From Sialis fuliginosa (Eukaryota > Arthropoda > Insecta > Megaloptera > Sialidae): a DNA stretch of 64,000 nucleotides. The position numbers and the translations under genes are program-made. The notes beneath the pieces were generated by a model that saw only the letters and a program-made list of their open reading frames with translations, was not told where the DNA came from and made no database searches. The stretch spans positions 28,966,267 through 29,030,266 of the forward strand of contig OY540809.1 of assembly GCA_961205875.1 (NCBI GenBank). The letters are read 5' to 3'. Below, one piece after another: positions 10,758 to 21,175 of this stretch; position 1 is the stretch's first letter, and each line of letters begins with the position of its first letter.

Positions 10758-11318
10758 TAGGGTTGAGCGGGGTAAATATGAAACACCAAAAAAACGGAGT
10801 AAAAGTGAAACAAGCTTGCAACAAAAAAACTAAATTGTTTATAGGAGAATTATAAAAACTGACATCATCATTAAAGATTTGTTAAAGCGACCTGAAAATA
10901 TAAACCGCCTAATACAGATTTCCCTGTTAGTCGATGTCAAAACGTGTGAATTAAATTTTAATTCTTTACACATAACATTCTGTATAACTCAGATATTAAT
11001 TAAAGTTACAATTTCACATTGATATGCCACAAAGAAGATAAATCAAAGTTGCCTTTGTAGCTTTTCTTTTGATTTTTCGAGAAATATTTTCCATTAGAGG
11101 CCTGTTTCACTTTTTCCCAAATTAGAGGTTAAAAATGAAACACACTTTTTTCATTTTTAAAGTCCGTGTTGTATCGTACAGTTCAAATGACGTAAGTATT
11201 TAAAATGGTTATTCATAAGCACATCTAGTAGAAAAAATTAAAGTATGAATTTGTATCGTTAACTGTCAAAAACATGAAAGATTTGTATTTCGTTTCACTT
11301 TTACCCCAGTTGACCCTA
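10758..11318. mobile_element. MITE with TAGGGTTGAGCGGGGTAAA ends
   Basis: The left end TAGGGTTGAGCGGGGTAAAT and the inverse of the right end, TAGGGTCAACTGGGGTAAAA, align over about 27 bp (both continue to GTGAAAC or ATGAAAC). The word GTTTCACTTTT recurs internally. A TA stands at both outer edges, so a TA target duplication around GGGTT...ACCC is possible. No transposase is seen. It resembles the 22464-22954 element in its first 8 bp and in the nearby run of G/C. Confidence 0.65.
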
Positions 11319-11644
11319 TGTATAGTATTAAAAAAAGTCCTTCCCCGTGTCTGTCTGTCTGTGCACGATTTCCTCAGTAAATACTAAACGGATTTTCTTC
11401 CGGTTTTCTCTAATGGATAGTGTTTCACGAGGAAGTGGTATCGTAAATTTTACGATCCCAATGTAAAATTTTTTTTTGATATTTTTAGGTATCTACAAAA
11501 GATATGAACAAATTAACTTTAGGAAAGTTTTTAACAAAAATATTTTGTCTTTCTTATCTAATATGTATCTACTAATTAAACAAAAAAATATGTTTATATG
11601 CTTCTAATTGACAATTAAAAAAAAAAAAGTTAACTGGTATTGTG

Positions 11645-11660
11645 AGGGCCGGCCGGCCCT
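11645..11660. repeat. 16-bp perfect GC palindrome
   Basis: AGGGCCGGCCGGCCCT is its own inverse complement and consists almost only of GC in AT-rich surroundings. Its role is unknown. Confidence 0.9.
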
Positions 11661-11814
11661 TAACATGCACGTACACCTGAAGGTGTTAAAGCGTCGAACG
11701 TCCGGTACTCGTCGCGAGTCGCGACTTAATGAGATTACTTAAAATGGCGGGTGCGTACGATATTTAGATTTTTAGAAAAACATTAAAACATGATACCAGT
11801 TAAGGATTAAATGC

Positions 11815-12450
11815 ATGGATTTGAATCGGAATTTATTAATGATTCAGGTTTGGTTCGGGTACAAACATAAATTTCGGTTTGGGTTCATAAACCGTTATTT
11901 TTTTAGGGTTCAGGTTCGGGTTCGGGTTCAAGTTTGTAATTGAAAGAAAATTATTTTGTTCGAAAAAAAATTATAATTAACAAATAAAACATTTTCTGAA
12001 AAAAAAAACAACATTAATAGCGATTCAAATATTGCTAGAAAAAGGGTAAAAAATTAAAAAATACATTTTAAAGATTGAAATTTCTATTTTTCAGATTTTT
12101 TTTGCAAATTGAAATGTAATTCAGTTATAGAATTAAAAAAGAAAGTGAAAAATATATAAATTTCAGTAGTTGACTTGATAAGTCACATTATACCATAAAA
12201 TTCAAACAGATTTCCAGTATTAGTACATTTTATAATCTCTTTTAAAAATTATTGGAAGAAAATATTAAAATATTAAAAATAATTTATTGAACCTTTTAAA
12301 AATATATGGTTAACGGTTATCCATGAAAAGGTTCGGGTTCAGATTCAGGTTCGTTGACTTTGAGATATAGCGGTTCGGTTCGGGTTCAGGTTAATGAAAA
12401 ATATGGTTTTTTTCGGGTTTACGGTTCGAGTTCGGTTTCAGTCCCTGGAT
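11815..12450. repeat. GGTTCGGG-rich degenerate element
   Basis: Words such as GGTTCGGGTTC, GGTTTGGTTCGGG and TTCAGGTTCG cluster at both ends (11830-11935 and 12320-12445), all in the same orientation on the plus strand, around an AT-rich core. The right end is CAGTCCCTGG. Similar hexamer drifts occur at 25140-25290. Both resemble subterminal repeats of hAT-like MITEs, but no inverted pair was found. Confidence 0.4.
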
Positions 12451-12615
12451 AAATTGAATAAACAACAATCGTCGGAGAGGTACCTTTGCTTGTGCTGCTT
12501 AAATAGTTAGCGATATAAAGTGAAAACAAAAATAGTTAAGCGATATAAAATGAAAAGAATGTTTAATAGGTTCATCATCATAAATTTATATCCCCGGGTA
12601 GCATGTGCTAGTTTT

Positions 12616-12901
12616 TTAAATAATTTATAAGTCATTACAAGATTAAATTTTTACTATATTATTAATTATATTTATTTTATGCTCGGTATTATCAAGAAAT
12701 TACATCTAAGAATTTCTTTATGAGATTTCACTGATGCGTTTGTTAGTGGAGTTTAGGGCTTCACGTCGAAACGAGCTCTTCTTAATATTCAATGAGACGA
12801 GACTTAACTAAATTTGTCTCGTCTCTAATGAATTCCTATAGGGAGTTATTTTGTATGCATTTTAATAAGATAGTTTTAATACAATAGCAATCTTATAAAA
12901 G
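12616..12901. other. Short non-coding stretch with a 10-bp hairpin
   Basis: GAGACGAGAC (12794-12803) and GTCTCGTCTC (12816-12825) form a perfect stem with a 12-nt loop. Nothing else is recognised. Confidence 0.6.
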
Positions 12902-13245
12902 AACTAGCTGTGCCCGCGGCTTCGCTCGTGTCGACTACGGAATTATTGTTTAGGATTTTTGAAAAATATAGTTGAATTATTTTAGATCTTTTTATTCTAC
13001 ATAGTTCTCTACAACAATATATTGTTCAATATTTAACGGTTTAGGCAACGTATTGCAAAAAGCGCTATTATTGTCATTGCTTATTACTTATGTTACCTAA
13101 CTACAAAATATATACTATAACCTGGACAAAGGACATATTTATGATTAAAAAAAACACGTAAATCGGATAAGTGGTTCTCGAGTGATAAGTACACTAACAG
13201 ACAGACAGACAGAGAGACGTTGCGTTTTATAATATACATAGATAT
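12902..13245 (+). mobile_element. Family A element, short form
   Basis: It starts CTAGCTGTGCCCGCGGCTTC, the best-preserved 5' end of the family here, and ends with CAGACAGACAGACAGAGAGA and GTTTTATAATATACATAG. Compared with 4702-5225, about 180 bp are missing after GAAAAATATAGTTGAATTA. Confidence 0.8.
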
Positions 13246-13509
13246 AATAACTAATAAACTAAAACTGCATACATAAATAATAAAAAACATATTTTCTATT
13301 TTCCTGTTTATCGCTTGAAACTAAACACCAATAAAAACAATTAAAAATCAACTGTAATCTACAAACTCACAGCTTTCAAATGATTCAGTTTTGTGAATAT
13401 CTATTATAATAAAAAATAACGTCATTCGCCTGCACAAATATAACAAATTACAATATTGTAGGTATTTATCTAAACTACACTCGCTTGTTGGGTACCACTG
13501 GTGCTGTAG
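13246..13509. other. AT-rich non-coding stretch
   Basis: No feature is recognised between the family A copy and the exon-like segment. Confidence 0.4.
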
Positions 13510-13669
13510 ATCCAAGGGTAACTCGAGAGAAACTTGTACGTAAGAAGACGCAAGCGGTGCGTGCGGGTTTGACCGGAAGGAAGGGACGCTTTTTGCAAGC
13601 GCGGGACCGGTCTGTGAATACGAATGCGATATTGAGATCTTGGTTACTTTTTTATATCTCAATTACTCG
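13510..13669 (+). CDS. Candidate internal exon (weak)
   Basis: A segment open in one frame lies between GTGCTGTAG (possible acceptor, with a poor pyrimidine tract) and CTCG|GTAAGG (good donor at 13670). It would encode about 53 residues, very basic in the middle (R-E-K-L-V-R-K-K-T-Q-A-V-R-A-G-L-T-G-R-K). GC and CpG are well above the surroundings. The minus strand is also open for 104 codons, so the coding strand is undecided. It may instead be a non-coding conserved island. No protein family is recognised. Confidence 0.22.
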
Positions 13670-13850
13670 GTAAGGTACCGTTACTGTATGTGTGCATTGT
13701 GAGATGTGAGTTGATTAAATGCCAATGCGACTAACTTCACAAAACAGAAAAAAGATGTAGAATTTATTTGTAAATAAAGTGAAGTTTTCAAAAGACCGAA
13801 ACCCCAAAAATATAATTTTTAGAAATCATGTATTTTTGTGTACAAAATTT

Positions 13851-13880
13851 AACCTAACCTAACCTAACCTAACCTAACCT
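13851..13880. repeat. Interstitial telomere-type repeat (AACCT)6
   Basis: Six exact AACCT units form a TTAGG array on the other strand, the canonical insect telomere repeat. The array is short and lies inside ordinary sequence, so it is interstitial and not a chromosome end. Confidence 0.95.
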
Positions 13881-14060
13881 GCTTTTACAACAAACATTTC
13901 CAAATAAAAATATTGCAATTGAACGCGAATTGAAATCTCTATACGCATTCTCTACGTTTGACAGAAACTTAAAACTATTTATTTTTGCCACTTGGTGGCG
14001 CTAGGAGTATTGCTATGATGTTGAACGATGCGAGGGGAAATAAACAAACAGCCAGAGGGG

Positions 14061-14122
14061 AAATCATGTGTGTATGTTAACTTTATTTTACCTGCCTTAA
14101 CGGCAACATACACACATGATTT
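14061..14122. repeat. 18-bp perfect hairpin
   Basis: AAATCATGTGTGTATGTT (14061-14078) and its exact inverse complement (14105-14122) flank a 26-nt loop. G:T pairs could extend the base of the stem. The size is close to a short pre-miRNA, but perfect pairing, CA/TG content and no known mature sequence argue against that. Confidence 0.85.
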
Positions 14123-14247
14123 TTTTTGTACACATCTATGGCACAGTACCTTTCGAATGATATAAATTTCATTCATCTTATTTTATAATAAATACTAAAA
14201 AAAACGTACGACAATTTTTGATGTTCACGTATTAATATATATGTAGA

Positions 14248-14899
14248 TATACCAGGTGTTCCAGACCACCCATCCACTATGTTTTACGCCTAAACTATTG
14301 GATAGAGTTTTATGATAAAAAATTTACAATATATATCGACCCTAAATAATTAATAATAAATAATATTTTCAACTCCTTAAAACTCCCCCTTGAGGGGTAT
14401 TTTGAGGGGCACATGCCCGTTTCTCAGTAAAATCAAATGGAACGGTATATCCAAAAGTAGATAATTTCAAAGAACATAAAAAAGTAAGAAACTTTTGTAA
14501 AAACATTTTTTTCTTATATTCAATTGTTTAGAAAATTTTGCGACTTGTTCCCAAATTTTAGGGTTTTACTAAAATTGCTCTAGTTTCGTTAAATGTTAAT
14601 ACAATACTACTTTAAAATTTTTATTTGAAAGTAGAAATAACGAACTTTTTAATAATGTATGATTATTTGAGATTTGGATAATTTAAAGTGTCATACGCGA
14701 CATATCAAAAATGCAAAACTTCAATTGAGTATAATTCAAATATTTTAAATGGAATGATATATCAATTAGTACGTTATCTTATAAAATATAGGTATTTAAA
14801 TTAACAACTTTTGTTAAGAAAATTTAATTTTTATTTTAAATTTTTTTTTTTTTATAAAATTTAAAATTTAAAATTAAATTTTCTGGAACACCCGATATA
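14248..14899. mobile_element. MITE with TATACCAGGTGTTCCAGA ends
   Basis: The left end TATACCAGGTGTTCCAGA and the inverse of the right end TATATCGGGTGTTCCAGA differ at two of 18 positions. TA at both edges allows a TA target duplication. The interior (CTCCCCCTTGAGGGGTATTT hairpin-like block, long AT tracts) has no transposase. The GGTGTTCC core belongs to the same broad class as the TATACAGGGTGT ends elsewhere. Confidence 0.75.
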
Positions 14900-15229
14900 G
14901 CACTTCATATAAAAAATCCCCGAATTATCAAAATCAGTAACTGACCTTTATATAACTTATAAGTATAACAATCATATTTCTTGCAATGCAATATTAATTA
15001 AGTTTTAAAGGGTCTAAGAAATGATTTAACTAAAATTTCTACATTGTGATGTTAAAAACTTTGTACCTTTCATAATGTCCAGTACATAGACTTCGTAATG
15101 AAATGTGACATACCTACATTAAAATCAACAAATATATACGAATATGCATCATACATAGTATCTATAATAATTTAAATAGTTGTTTTAGATTCGATAATTA
15201 AATTTATCATTTCAAATGCACACCCCCAT
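14900..15229. other. AT-rich unannotated stretch
   Basis: Nothing is recognised. Confidence 0.5.
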
Positions 15230-15700
15230 CCATATCTACACACATATACATGCATACATGGCATACGTGCACATGTGTCCCGTTGTCTGTGTGTGACACA
15301 CACATACACGTAACGTTCTCCTCAAGACAGAACAACTGCGAACCCGCCCCGAACTTGTAGAAGCCGTTGTTCGAGTTGAAGATGTTTTCGTCCCATCAAT
15401 TGTCGGCAAATGGGGTGGCCGAGGAACAAGACTTCATTTGCATGTCCGTACACCCACCCACCCATCCACCCACCGCCGCCTCACCACCCACCCATTCGCT
15501 CGTCCGTTTGTTGTCTTAACATCGGACCTAAGAATGACCCTCGCTGCATCTATAGATAACGGGCGCTACGTAACGGAAGACACGCATCAGTGTTGGTTAT
15601 TTACGTCGCTAGTTTGTATTTGAATGTCTCCGGAGATAAGATGGCCGGCTGTAACTGTGTTATGATATTCCGAGACCGGGGATGATTGTTTAAATAAATA
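15230..15700. promoter_or_regulatory. CpG-rich single-copy island with POU and GATA motifs
   Basis: GC and CpG rise sharply. The island contains an exact POU octamer ATTTGCAT (15434-15441), a CCCACC repeat tract (15450-15495), GATA words (TATAGATAAC near 15550, GGAGATAAGATGG near 15632) and a TCCGGA palindrome. Short open frames exist on both strands, but none has splice or domain support. Regulatory function is an inference from composition and motif density. Confidence 0.35.
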
Positions 15701-15708
15701 TTGTTTGG

Positions 15709-15729
15709 TTTGTGTGTGTGTGTGTGTGT
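15709..15729. repeat. (TG)n microsatellite
   Basis: About ten TG units close the CpG-rich island. Confidence 0.95.
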
Positions 15730-16090
15730 CGGCCAGTAACTAAACTGTTTGGTAAATATATGTTTTTCGCTGAAGTGAATATTAATTAGTTATATTCTAA
15801 TTACTGGATAATAATGAAGACGTTGTGGGAAAATTAGAATACTTGAACATTCCCTGATGATCTTACATTATATAGATAATTTTTAGTTAGTTAAGATATC
15901 ATTTTCATTTGTATTCATTATAAAGCATACTTAGAAGTGTTAAATTAAGAAATGTTTATATTAACTTCATATAAATATTCTTTATACAAAGATTGTTATA
16001 CAATGTTTTATAAAAAAATAGACCTTTAAGCCATATATTTCTCGTATTACATAATTCTGAAAAATATTGTCTGTGTACCTTTCAATTGAA
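15730..16090. other. AT-rich unannotated stretch
   Basis: Nothing is recognised. Confidence 0.5.
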
Positions 16091-16538
16091 TAAGGTATTG
16101 GCACCAGTTATGGCCACTATAAGAGCAAGGTTTACTGTTTTTGTGATTGACGGGCTTCTTTTTTGTAATTTTTATGAACTCATGTTACTGATAAAACAAG
16201 TAACTCTTTATTTAATCAATTTAATAATGTAATGAGCACATAGTGATGGACACTTGCTAATGATTACAAAATGATAAGTACTACGACACAAAAGATATAA
16301 AAGAAAGAATCGTCAAATTTGAAACAATGTAAAGCAGTTGCTATGATAATAATATAATTAAATGTCCACCATTTTGATACTTATTGTTAACAAATCACGC
16401 TGCAAGACAGTTAAATGTATATAGATTAATATTCAGAAATGGTAGTAATCAAATATCAACAAATATTTATAATCCAGTACATTGAATTAAAAAATAGCCA
16501 TTACTGGGGTCATATCCAAGACTGGTGCCAGTACCTTA
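16091..16538. mobile_element. Family E MITE, complete (TA target duplication)
   Basis: TA|AGGTATTGGCACCAGT at the left and ACTGGTGCCAGTACCT|TA at the right are inverted ends with a TA duplication, as in Tc1/mariner-type insertions. The interior is shared with 29258-29763, 34231-34479, 39928-40507, 49151-49640 and 58077-58232 (for example AAGTACTACGACACAAAAGA and TTTACATTGTTTCAAATTTG in inverse). No transposase is encoded. Confidence 0.85.
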
Positions 16539-17149
16539 CCTACATTTTAAGATATTGGATAAATACTTATTCCTAGCCAACTCTACCATACTATTTGCGA
16601 ATCCTGCCCTGATAGGCACATAGGCAACCTCCATTCCGTAATTGTGTCCTTGTTTTATATGTTGTACATGTAGTTGTGCTTCGTACATCAGGAAGAAGAA
16701 ACAACAATTAAAGAAGATTATAGATGACTGCATTTGTAAATTCAATTAAAAAAAGATATTGGGTAAATTTAAGTATTTTTCGGAAAATATTGTTTTTGTG
16801 TTGGTGGAGGGAATATATTTTAAAACATCATTGGATTCCAGAGACAGGAGTTATTTTAATAATTTTAATAGTAAGAATATTGATTTAAAAAAATATTTAA
16901 TTTATTTTGTCCTAGCATACAAAACTGTTTTTTTTTCAGGAAAATATTTTAAGTAAAACAGTCAAATATTATGTCCAAAAATATATTTTATTTAATGTTT
17001 TGAGACATTTAGATCAGGAGTGTATGGTGTATTAGAGTAATAGTAATGAGTCTATATTTACCAACGAGAAATATCAATAGTATAACATAAAGTACTAAAT
17101 ATATAATTACACTGTGTGAGTGTATGATTATATACATATGTATGTGATT
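16539..17149. other. AT-rich unannotated stretch
   Basis: Open frames of 65-70 residues on both strands lack any recognisable feature. No repeat shared with the window was seen. Confidence 0.4.
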
Positions 17150-17360
17150 GTATATGTGTGTGCAGAGACGTGTGGCCATTAGTCACGTGACTTAGATGGT
17201 AGTTTGATGTCCCGGAGAAGTCCGGTCGCCTGGAACACGCAGCGGCGCCCACAAACCCAACTGGAGTCCGTCGACACTTATATTGTGTGTATGTGCATCT
17301 GCAGTTATGTTGGACGTTCTAAACGTGATTTAATTACAGTTCAAGGAATTATCTCTGGAC
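17150..17360. promoter_or_regulatory. CpG-rich island with AGTCACGTGACT palindrome
   Basis: It contains the 12-bp perfect palindrome AGTCACGTGACT (17181-17192), whose GTCACGTGAC core equals the CLEAR/MITF-TFEB-type site. A GC-rich tract (TCCCGGAGAAGTCCGGTCGC) and a GTCCGTCGACA segment follow. It is single-copy in the window and is probably a cis-regulatory element if conserved. Confidence 0.35.
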
Positions 17361-17899
17361 GCCTTTTATACAATTCACAGACATTCATATTATTATTAAT
17401 TATTATTATCACCTGAATTGCATGAATATGTTTGTAAGATATTTATAAATATAGAGTTGGTATTTTTGTACCTTTAACCTAGATATCGTTTAATTATGTG
17501 CAAGCTGGATAAATTAATATTTTTCTATATTACGTTTAATTAATTTAGTGTCAAAATCATCAAATCGGTAAAAAGTAGATGGAAAACGGGATTATTAATA
17601 TTGTTTAAGTATATTTACAATAAGTCTTAAATAAAATAAGGATTAATACGAATTATACGAACTTGAAATCTGAAACCAATTTATTATACTTTACGTTATT
17701 TAGGTGAAAAATGGTGAGGTGCTTATGTTATATTAAAAAAAGTACCAAGAATGATTCAAAGTATCTCGAAATGCTTGATTTTATAAAACCGTTATTACTG
17801 ACGGTTACGACCTATTAGAATCATGTCGGTATTATAAAGAAATTGCTCTAGAAAAAAAGTTAAGCTAACACTAAACTCAAATATCAACTAGATAATAGA
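17361..17899. other. AT-rich unannotated stretch
   Basis: Nothing is recognised. Confidence 0.45.
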
Positions 17900-18238
17900 T
17901 TTTACTTCCATATTTTGAAAGAAATGGATACCATCGAAAAATCGTGTCCGAGATAATGACAGATTCTGATTGTACTAACTTTAAAACGTAAAGAAAAGTT
18001 AATTTCCGCATGGCGGCTGTGCGTTTATCTACATATGTGTCTTTGTCCGGATATAGAATTTTCTTTCATTCACGATAACTACTGTAAAAATGCACTGATT
18101 ATTTTTGAAGAAAATGTTTGTCTCGATGAGTACTCCAGACCTAATGATTTTGGTACTAATCGGATTAGGGGTTTAGAAATATTCTAAACTTAGTATCGTC
18201 TAAAAAGTGAACGTTGCTAGTATCTCACTAATTTTAGT
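17900..18238 (-). repeat. Repeat N, inverse copy of 50030-50385
   Basis: It shares TTACTTCCAT, GAAAGAAATGGA, AAATCGTGTCCGAGATAA, CCGCATGGCGGCTGTGCG, GAGTACTCCA-ACCTA, AAAGTGAACGTTG and GTATCTCACTAATTTT with the inverse of 50030-50385. The GCGG-ATGGCGG block abuts a drifted ACAC/ACAGAC microsatellite, as in retroposon-like dispersed repeats. No coding frame. Confidence 0.8.
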
Positions 18239-18689
18239 AAGACTTGGTATATATATGCAGTTCAATTGAACCTAAGGGACAATTATTTTTTGTACGTGCC
18301 TAAACAGCCATTAAAGGGGTGAAATTATATTCAATACGAATGTGTATTATGTTTACGACATTTGAAAACTAATATTTATAATACAAAGGTGAGTTTTATT
18401 TCTGATAAATACTATTGAAATTTCTCTTATATTATAAATTATTTAAAAATATAAAAGGAACATGGAAGTCATGTATGGTTCTCCATACCAATATATTTTA
18501 TAATATTTGCAGTTTTAATAAAAAACTGCGTCAATCTCAAAAGTTCGTTTCATTACGTATCTCCCTTATACGTTATTTAAAAAAATGATTTATGTAAAAT
18601 TTACAAATTTTATAATATATATTAACAACGGGTTTATTTAGAATTACATCATCTATCTATATAAAAAGTTCAAATGTAATCCAACATAA
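18239..18689. other. AT-rich unannotated stretch
   Basis: Nothing is recognised. Confidence 0.45.
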
Positions 18690-19090
18690 ATAATTCCATT
18701 TAACAACATCGTACCAGAGAAACATTCAAATACATATAACATACTGGAAACTGACACGGGACATATACCTAAGCCTGTGGGTATGTGGGCGGCAATGTGT
18801 GTGTGTGCGCGGGGTTGCGGCCAGGAGGGTAAGTGGGGGTTAGATTGGTTAGCGCCGTCGGCTATCACAGAAGACGTCGTCTTTACCCCGTTGGCAACAT
18901 TAGTCAGTATGGAAATCAGTGGCTAGGGGTAAGTGTATGTGTGTGTGTGGGTGTGTGTGTGTGTGTGAGGACTGACATTACAAAGTTAAGACGGGCCCGC
19001 GTGTTATAGTAAGACATTGCCGAACGGACGCCGGTCGTCATAAGGGTAGTGTTTAGTTTGCAAATGTTGTTGTGTCATGCAGACTTGGAC
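18690..19090. promoter_or_regulatory. GC-rich island with TG microsatellite
   Basis: GC-rich sequence (CGGGGTTGCGGCCAGGAGGG, GCGCCGTCGGC, GACGGGCCCGCG, GACGCCGGTCG) surrounds a TG tract at 18933-18967. It is single-copy. The minus-strand open frame (71 codons) has no domain. A regulatory or unmethylated island is inferred from composition only. Confidence 0.25.
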
Positions 19091-19262
19091 GGGATTATAA
19101 ATATATGTACACGGTTATGGTCACATAAATTGAATATTAAGATAAATGTATAGGTTTATCTTGCTTGAATTTTAATAAGATTAAATGTTTAAGTGGAATA
19201 GAAATGTTAATTTTTAAGAATGATTTTTATGTTTATACAATCTAAAATATATTGTATATTAA

Positions 19263-19316
19263 CCCTCCACTGTGGCGCCCTATGTCATAAAATTAATGGT
19301 GGAACATTGTGGAGGG
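19263..19316. repeat. 54-bp hairpin, CCCTCCAC stem
   Basis: CCCTCCAC and GTGGAGGG face each other, with TTAA just outside the left side. It could be a decayed end of a TTAA-targeting (piggyBac-like) MITE or a simple hairpin. Confidence 0.4.
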
Positions 19317-19789
19317 GTAGTTAGAAATTTTAGACAGGTAAAAATAGTAATATTAGCTAATAAAAGTGCAAAGGGATTAATGTTATTTTTTTATATTACT
19401 GGTGGTAGCGTTGTCTGGTAGGATTTTTCAACAATATTTTCATAAATACTGAAAACAATAAAAGTAATCAAATCTTACAATGATACCAATTATAAAAATA
19501 AACAGCGTATACTAAATTACATTTAAAAATCTATTGTATTTATGACACGGTGCGACAAGCAAAAAGACGCGAAAACGTGGCCAAAACTTGCAATGTATAA
19601 TTCTGTCATAATGATATCAGGCGGAATTAAGTTAGAATATGCTTATTTTTAGGAAGATAGAAATGTAAGTTAGTGGATTCGATAATTTTTATCTGCTAAC
19701 AATTGTTACAATTTTAACATACAAGATACATATTTGTACATAATAGGCTTTGGCCATGTTTTAGAATATTTCAACTTATGTGGCGACCA
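19317..19789. other. AT-rich unannotated stretch
   Basis: Nothing is recognised. Confidence 0.45.
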
Positions 19790-19946
19790 ATGCTCACCAC
19801 ATCCTATCGCGGGCCCCCAGGCTAAAATTTTTGACAGGTACCTTCCCGCTAAAATATCTAAATTTTTTTTTGACAATGATAAAAAAGCTTGTTGACTCGC
19901 CGCGCTGGGCCCTCTCTTAGCCCCAAGCCCCCAGGCTACATCCCTG
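19790..19946 (-). mobile_element. hAT-type MITE fragment (CAGGGATGTAGCC end)
   Basis: On the minus strand it begins CAGGGATGTAGCCTGGGGGC and carries GGGGCTAAGAGAGGGCCC, the same design as the 42415-42679 element (CAGGGACGTAACTA with GGGGCCC blocks). The left boundary is not defined. CAGGG-GTA is a common hAT terminus. Confidence 0.5.
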
Positions 19947-20129
19947 TCAGCCACCCTTTTTGTGGGCTGTGTTTTAAGATATATTCATAAATCAATTGTA
20001 TTTGCTTTTGGATGTAATTTTTGTTAGAAGGAGAATTAAAAAAATAAAATAAAAAATATATATAAATTGCATCCTGGCCAATAATTACAACACAGTACAC
20101 GTTAAAATTCCAACTGCAAACTATCCGTG

Positions 20130-20350
20130 GTCCTAGTTGTACCATTAATCTTGACGCGTGTCCCCCACCCCTCTACCGCCATCCAGGGTCCACGTATTGC
20201 ATATTCCCGTCCACACATTGAGAACGCGGCGGTAACCCTCGTCGTTCTAGCCCGTGCGACAGATCCCCACACCCCCGTAGAGTAGCTACTACTGTCTCAC
20301 ACCACGTACAATACTCAACCCAGTGATGTGCCGATTATGATTAACTGCTG
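20130..20350. promoter_or_regulatory. CpG-rich single-copy island with homeodomain-like words
   Basis: GC-rich (CCCGTCCACACATTGAGAAC, GCGGCGGTAACCC, GCCCGTGCGACAG) with CCATTAATC and GATTATGATTAAC at its two edges. No coding or repeat explanation is visible. A cis-regulatory role is inferred. Confidence 0.25.
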
Positions 20351-20619
20351 GTGTGATGGAGAGACATGTTTTAATACGCTTAACCTTTTCAGAGTTTTTT
20401 AATTTGTTTATTGTTTAAAAAATAAATATTACAATTCTTCCATGACAATGCTACCATTGTTGTAAGAATTATTATCGTGTGATGTGTAGATATATATATG
20501 TTTGACCTTTAAGAGTTTGTAGATTTTAAGGATAGAAAAGTTAGTGTTTTTTATTTGTTCTCTAAATCAGTGTGTGGTACGCAAATTTCTTTAAAGGGTA
20601 CTCGTTCGAGTGTTTTTTC
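20351..20619. other. AT-rich unannotated stretch
   Basis: Nothing is recognised. Confidence 0.4.
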
Positions 20620-20740
20620 TATACAGGGTGAGTAAAACAAACTTGAAAAGATGATCGAGAAAAATATCAAAGCAAAAAATTTCTTCGTAAGAGAGCTACA
20701 GATTCCCAAAGATAATCGGTTTAGTATTAACACGTGTTAT
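20620..20740. mobile_element. TATACAGGGTG-type element fragment
   Basis: TATACAGGGTGAGTAAAAC is followed by TTCTTCGTAAGAGAGCTACA and AGATTC, the typical ordering of this dispersed class. No inverse end was found nearby. It ends by an AACACGTGTT palindrome (about 20731). Confidence 0.35.
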
Positions 20741-20928
20741 TGATTTTCCAGTATCAACCAATTATAATTTAGATCAGAGATGTATGGGGCCAGTTGGCCC
20801 CTTGATTTTGATCTAGTATTTTTTTGTTTGAAATCTATGAGATCTTGTTATCAAGTATGATTTTTGTTGGAAAAAAATAACCGAACCGAAAACAATATTG
20901 TTATATAAGTTTTATTTGACAAATGCTT

Positions 20929-21175
20929 TTTAGGGTTCCGTAGAAAACTAGGAACCCTTATAGTTTTGCTCTGTACCACATAAAAATTCGGCTGATACAT
21001 ATGTGTACCTCCCTCCTTCCCCACGTAGTAAAAAAAAATTCGAGGCTAGAAACTTATCATTTATAAGCAAATTAACAAAATCTTCACACTTTACTTATTC
21101 TTAGGTTAATATTTATATTCAGAAACGAAAGGGTTAAACTATTTGTTGACAAAAATTGACTTTCGATTACTCGAC
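20929..21175 (+). repeat. Q-type dispersed repeat (AGGGTTCCGTAG)
   Basis: CTTTTTAGGGTTCCGTAGAA and AGGAACCCTTATAG match the familiar lepidopteran dispersed repeat. Downstream, TTAAACTATTTGT-GACAAAAATTGACTTTCG (21131-21172) recurs at 28171-28212, showing the same family there. No coding sequence. Confidence 0.55.

Larger units (their letters stand above)
11331..12615 (-). mobile_element. RTE-type SINE-like element, minus orientation, with inserted GGTTCGG-rich sequence
   Basis: On the minus strand it opens with CTAGCACATGCTACCCGGGG near 12612. Its distal end is the CAGACAGACAGACACGGGG block near 11345, next to a segment resembling the usual AAAACCGTTT...GTTTAGT sequence of such elements (11370-11440). 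A GC island with a 16-bp palindrome lies at 11640-11720. The middle (11815-12450) is filled with GGTTCGGG-type words and is probably an independent insertion. Exact boundaries are uncertain. Confidence 0.4.

Noticed and set aside
10758-11318. hAT assignment for the TAGGGTTGAG element
   Set aside because: The flanking 8-mers do not match and TA occurs at both edges, so the superfamily was left open.
13851-13880. Chromosome end or telomere-specific retrotransposon target
   Set aside because: Only six units, ordinary sequence on both sides, and no poly-A retrotransposon junction.
18653-18868. 71-codon minus frame in a GC-rich island as a gene
   Set aside because: No splice signals, no domain, and composition explained by a GC-rich/TG tract.
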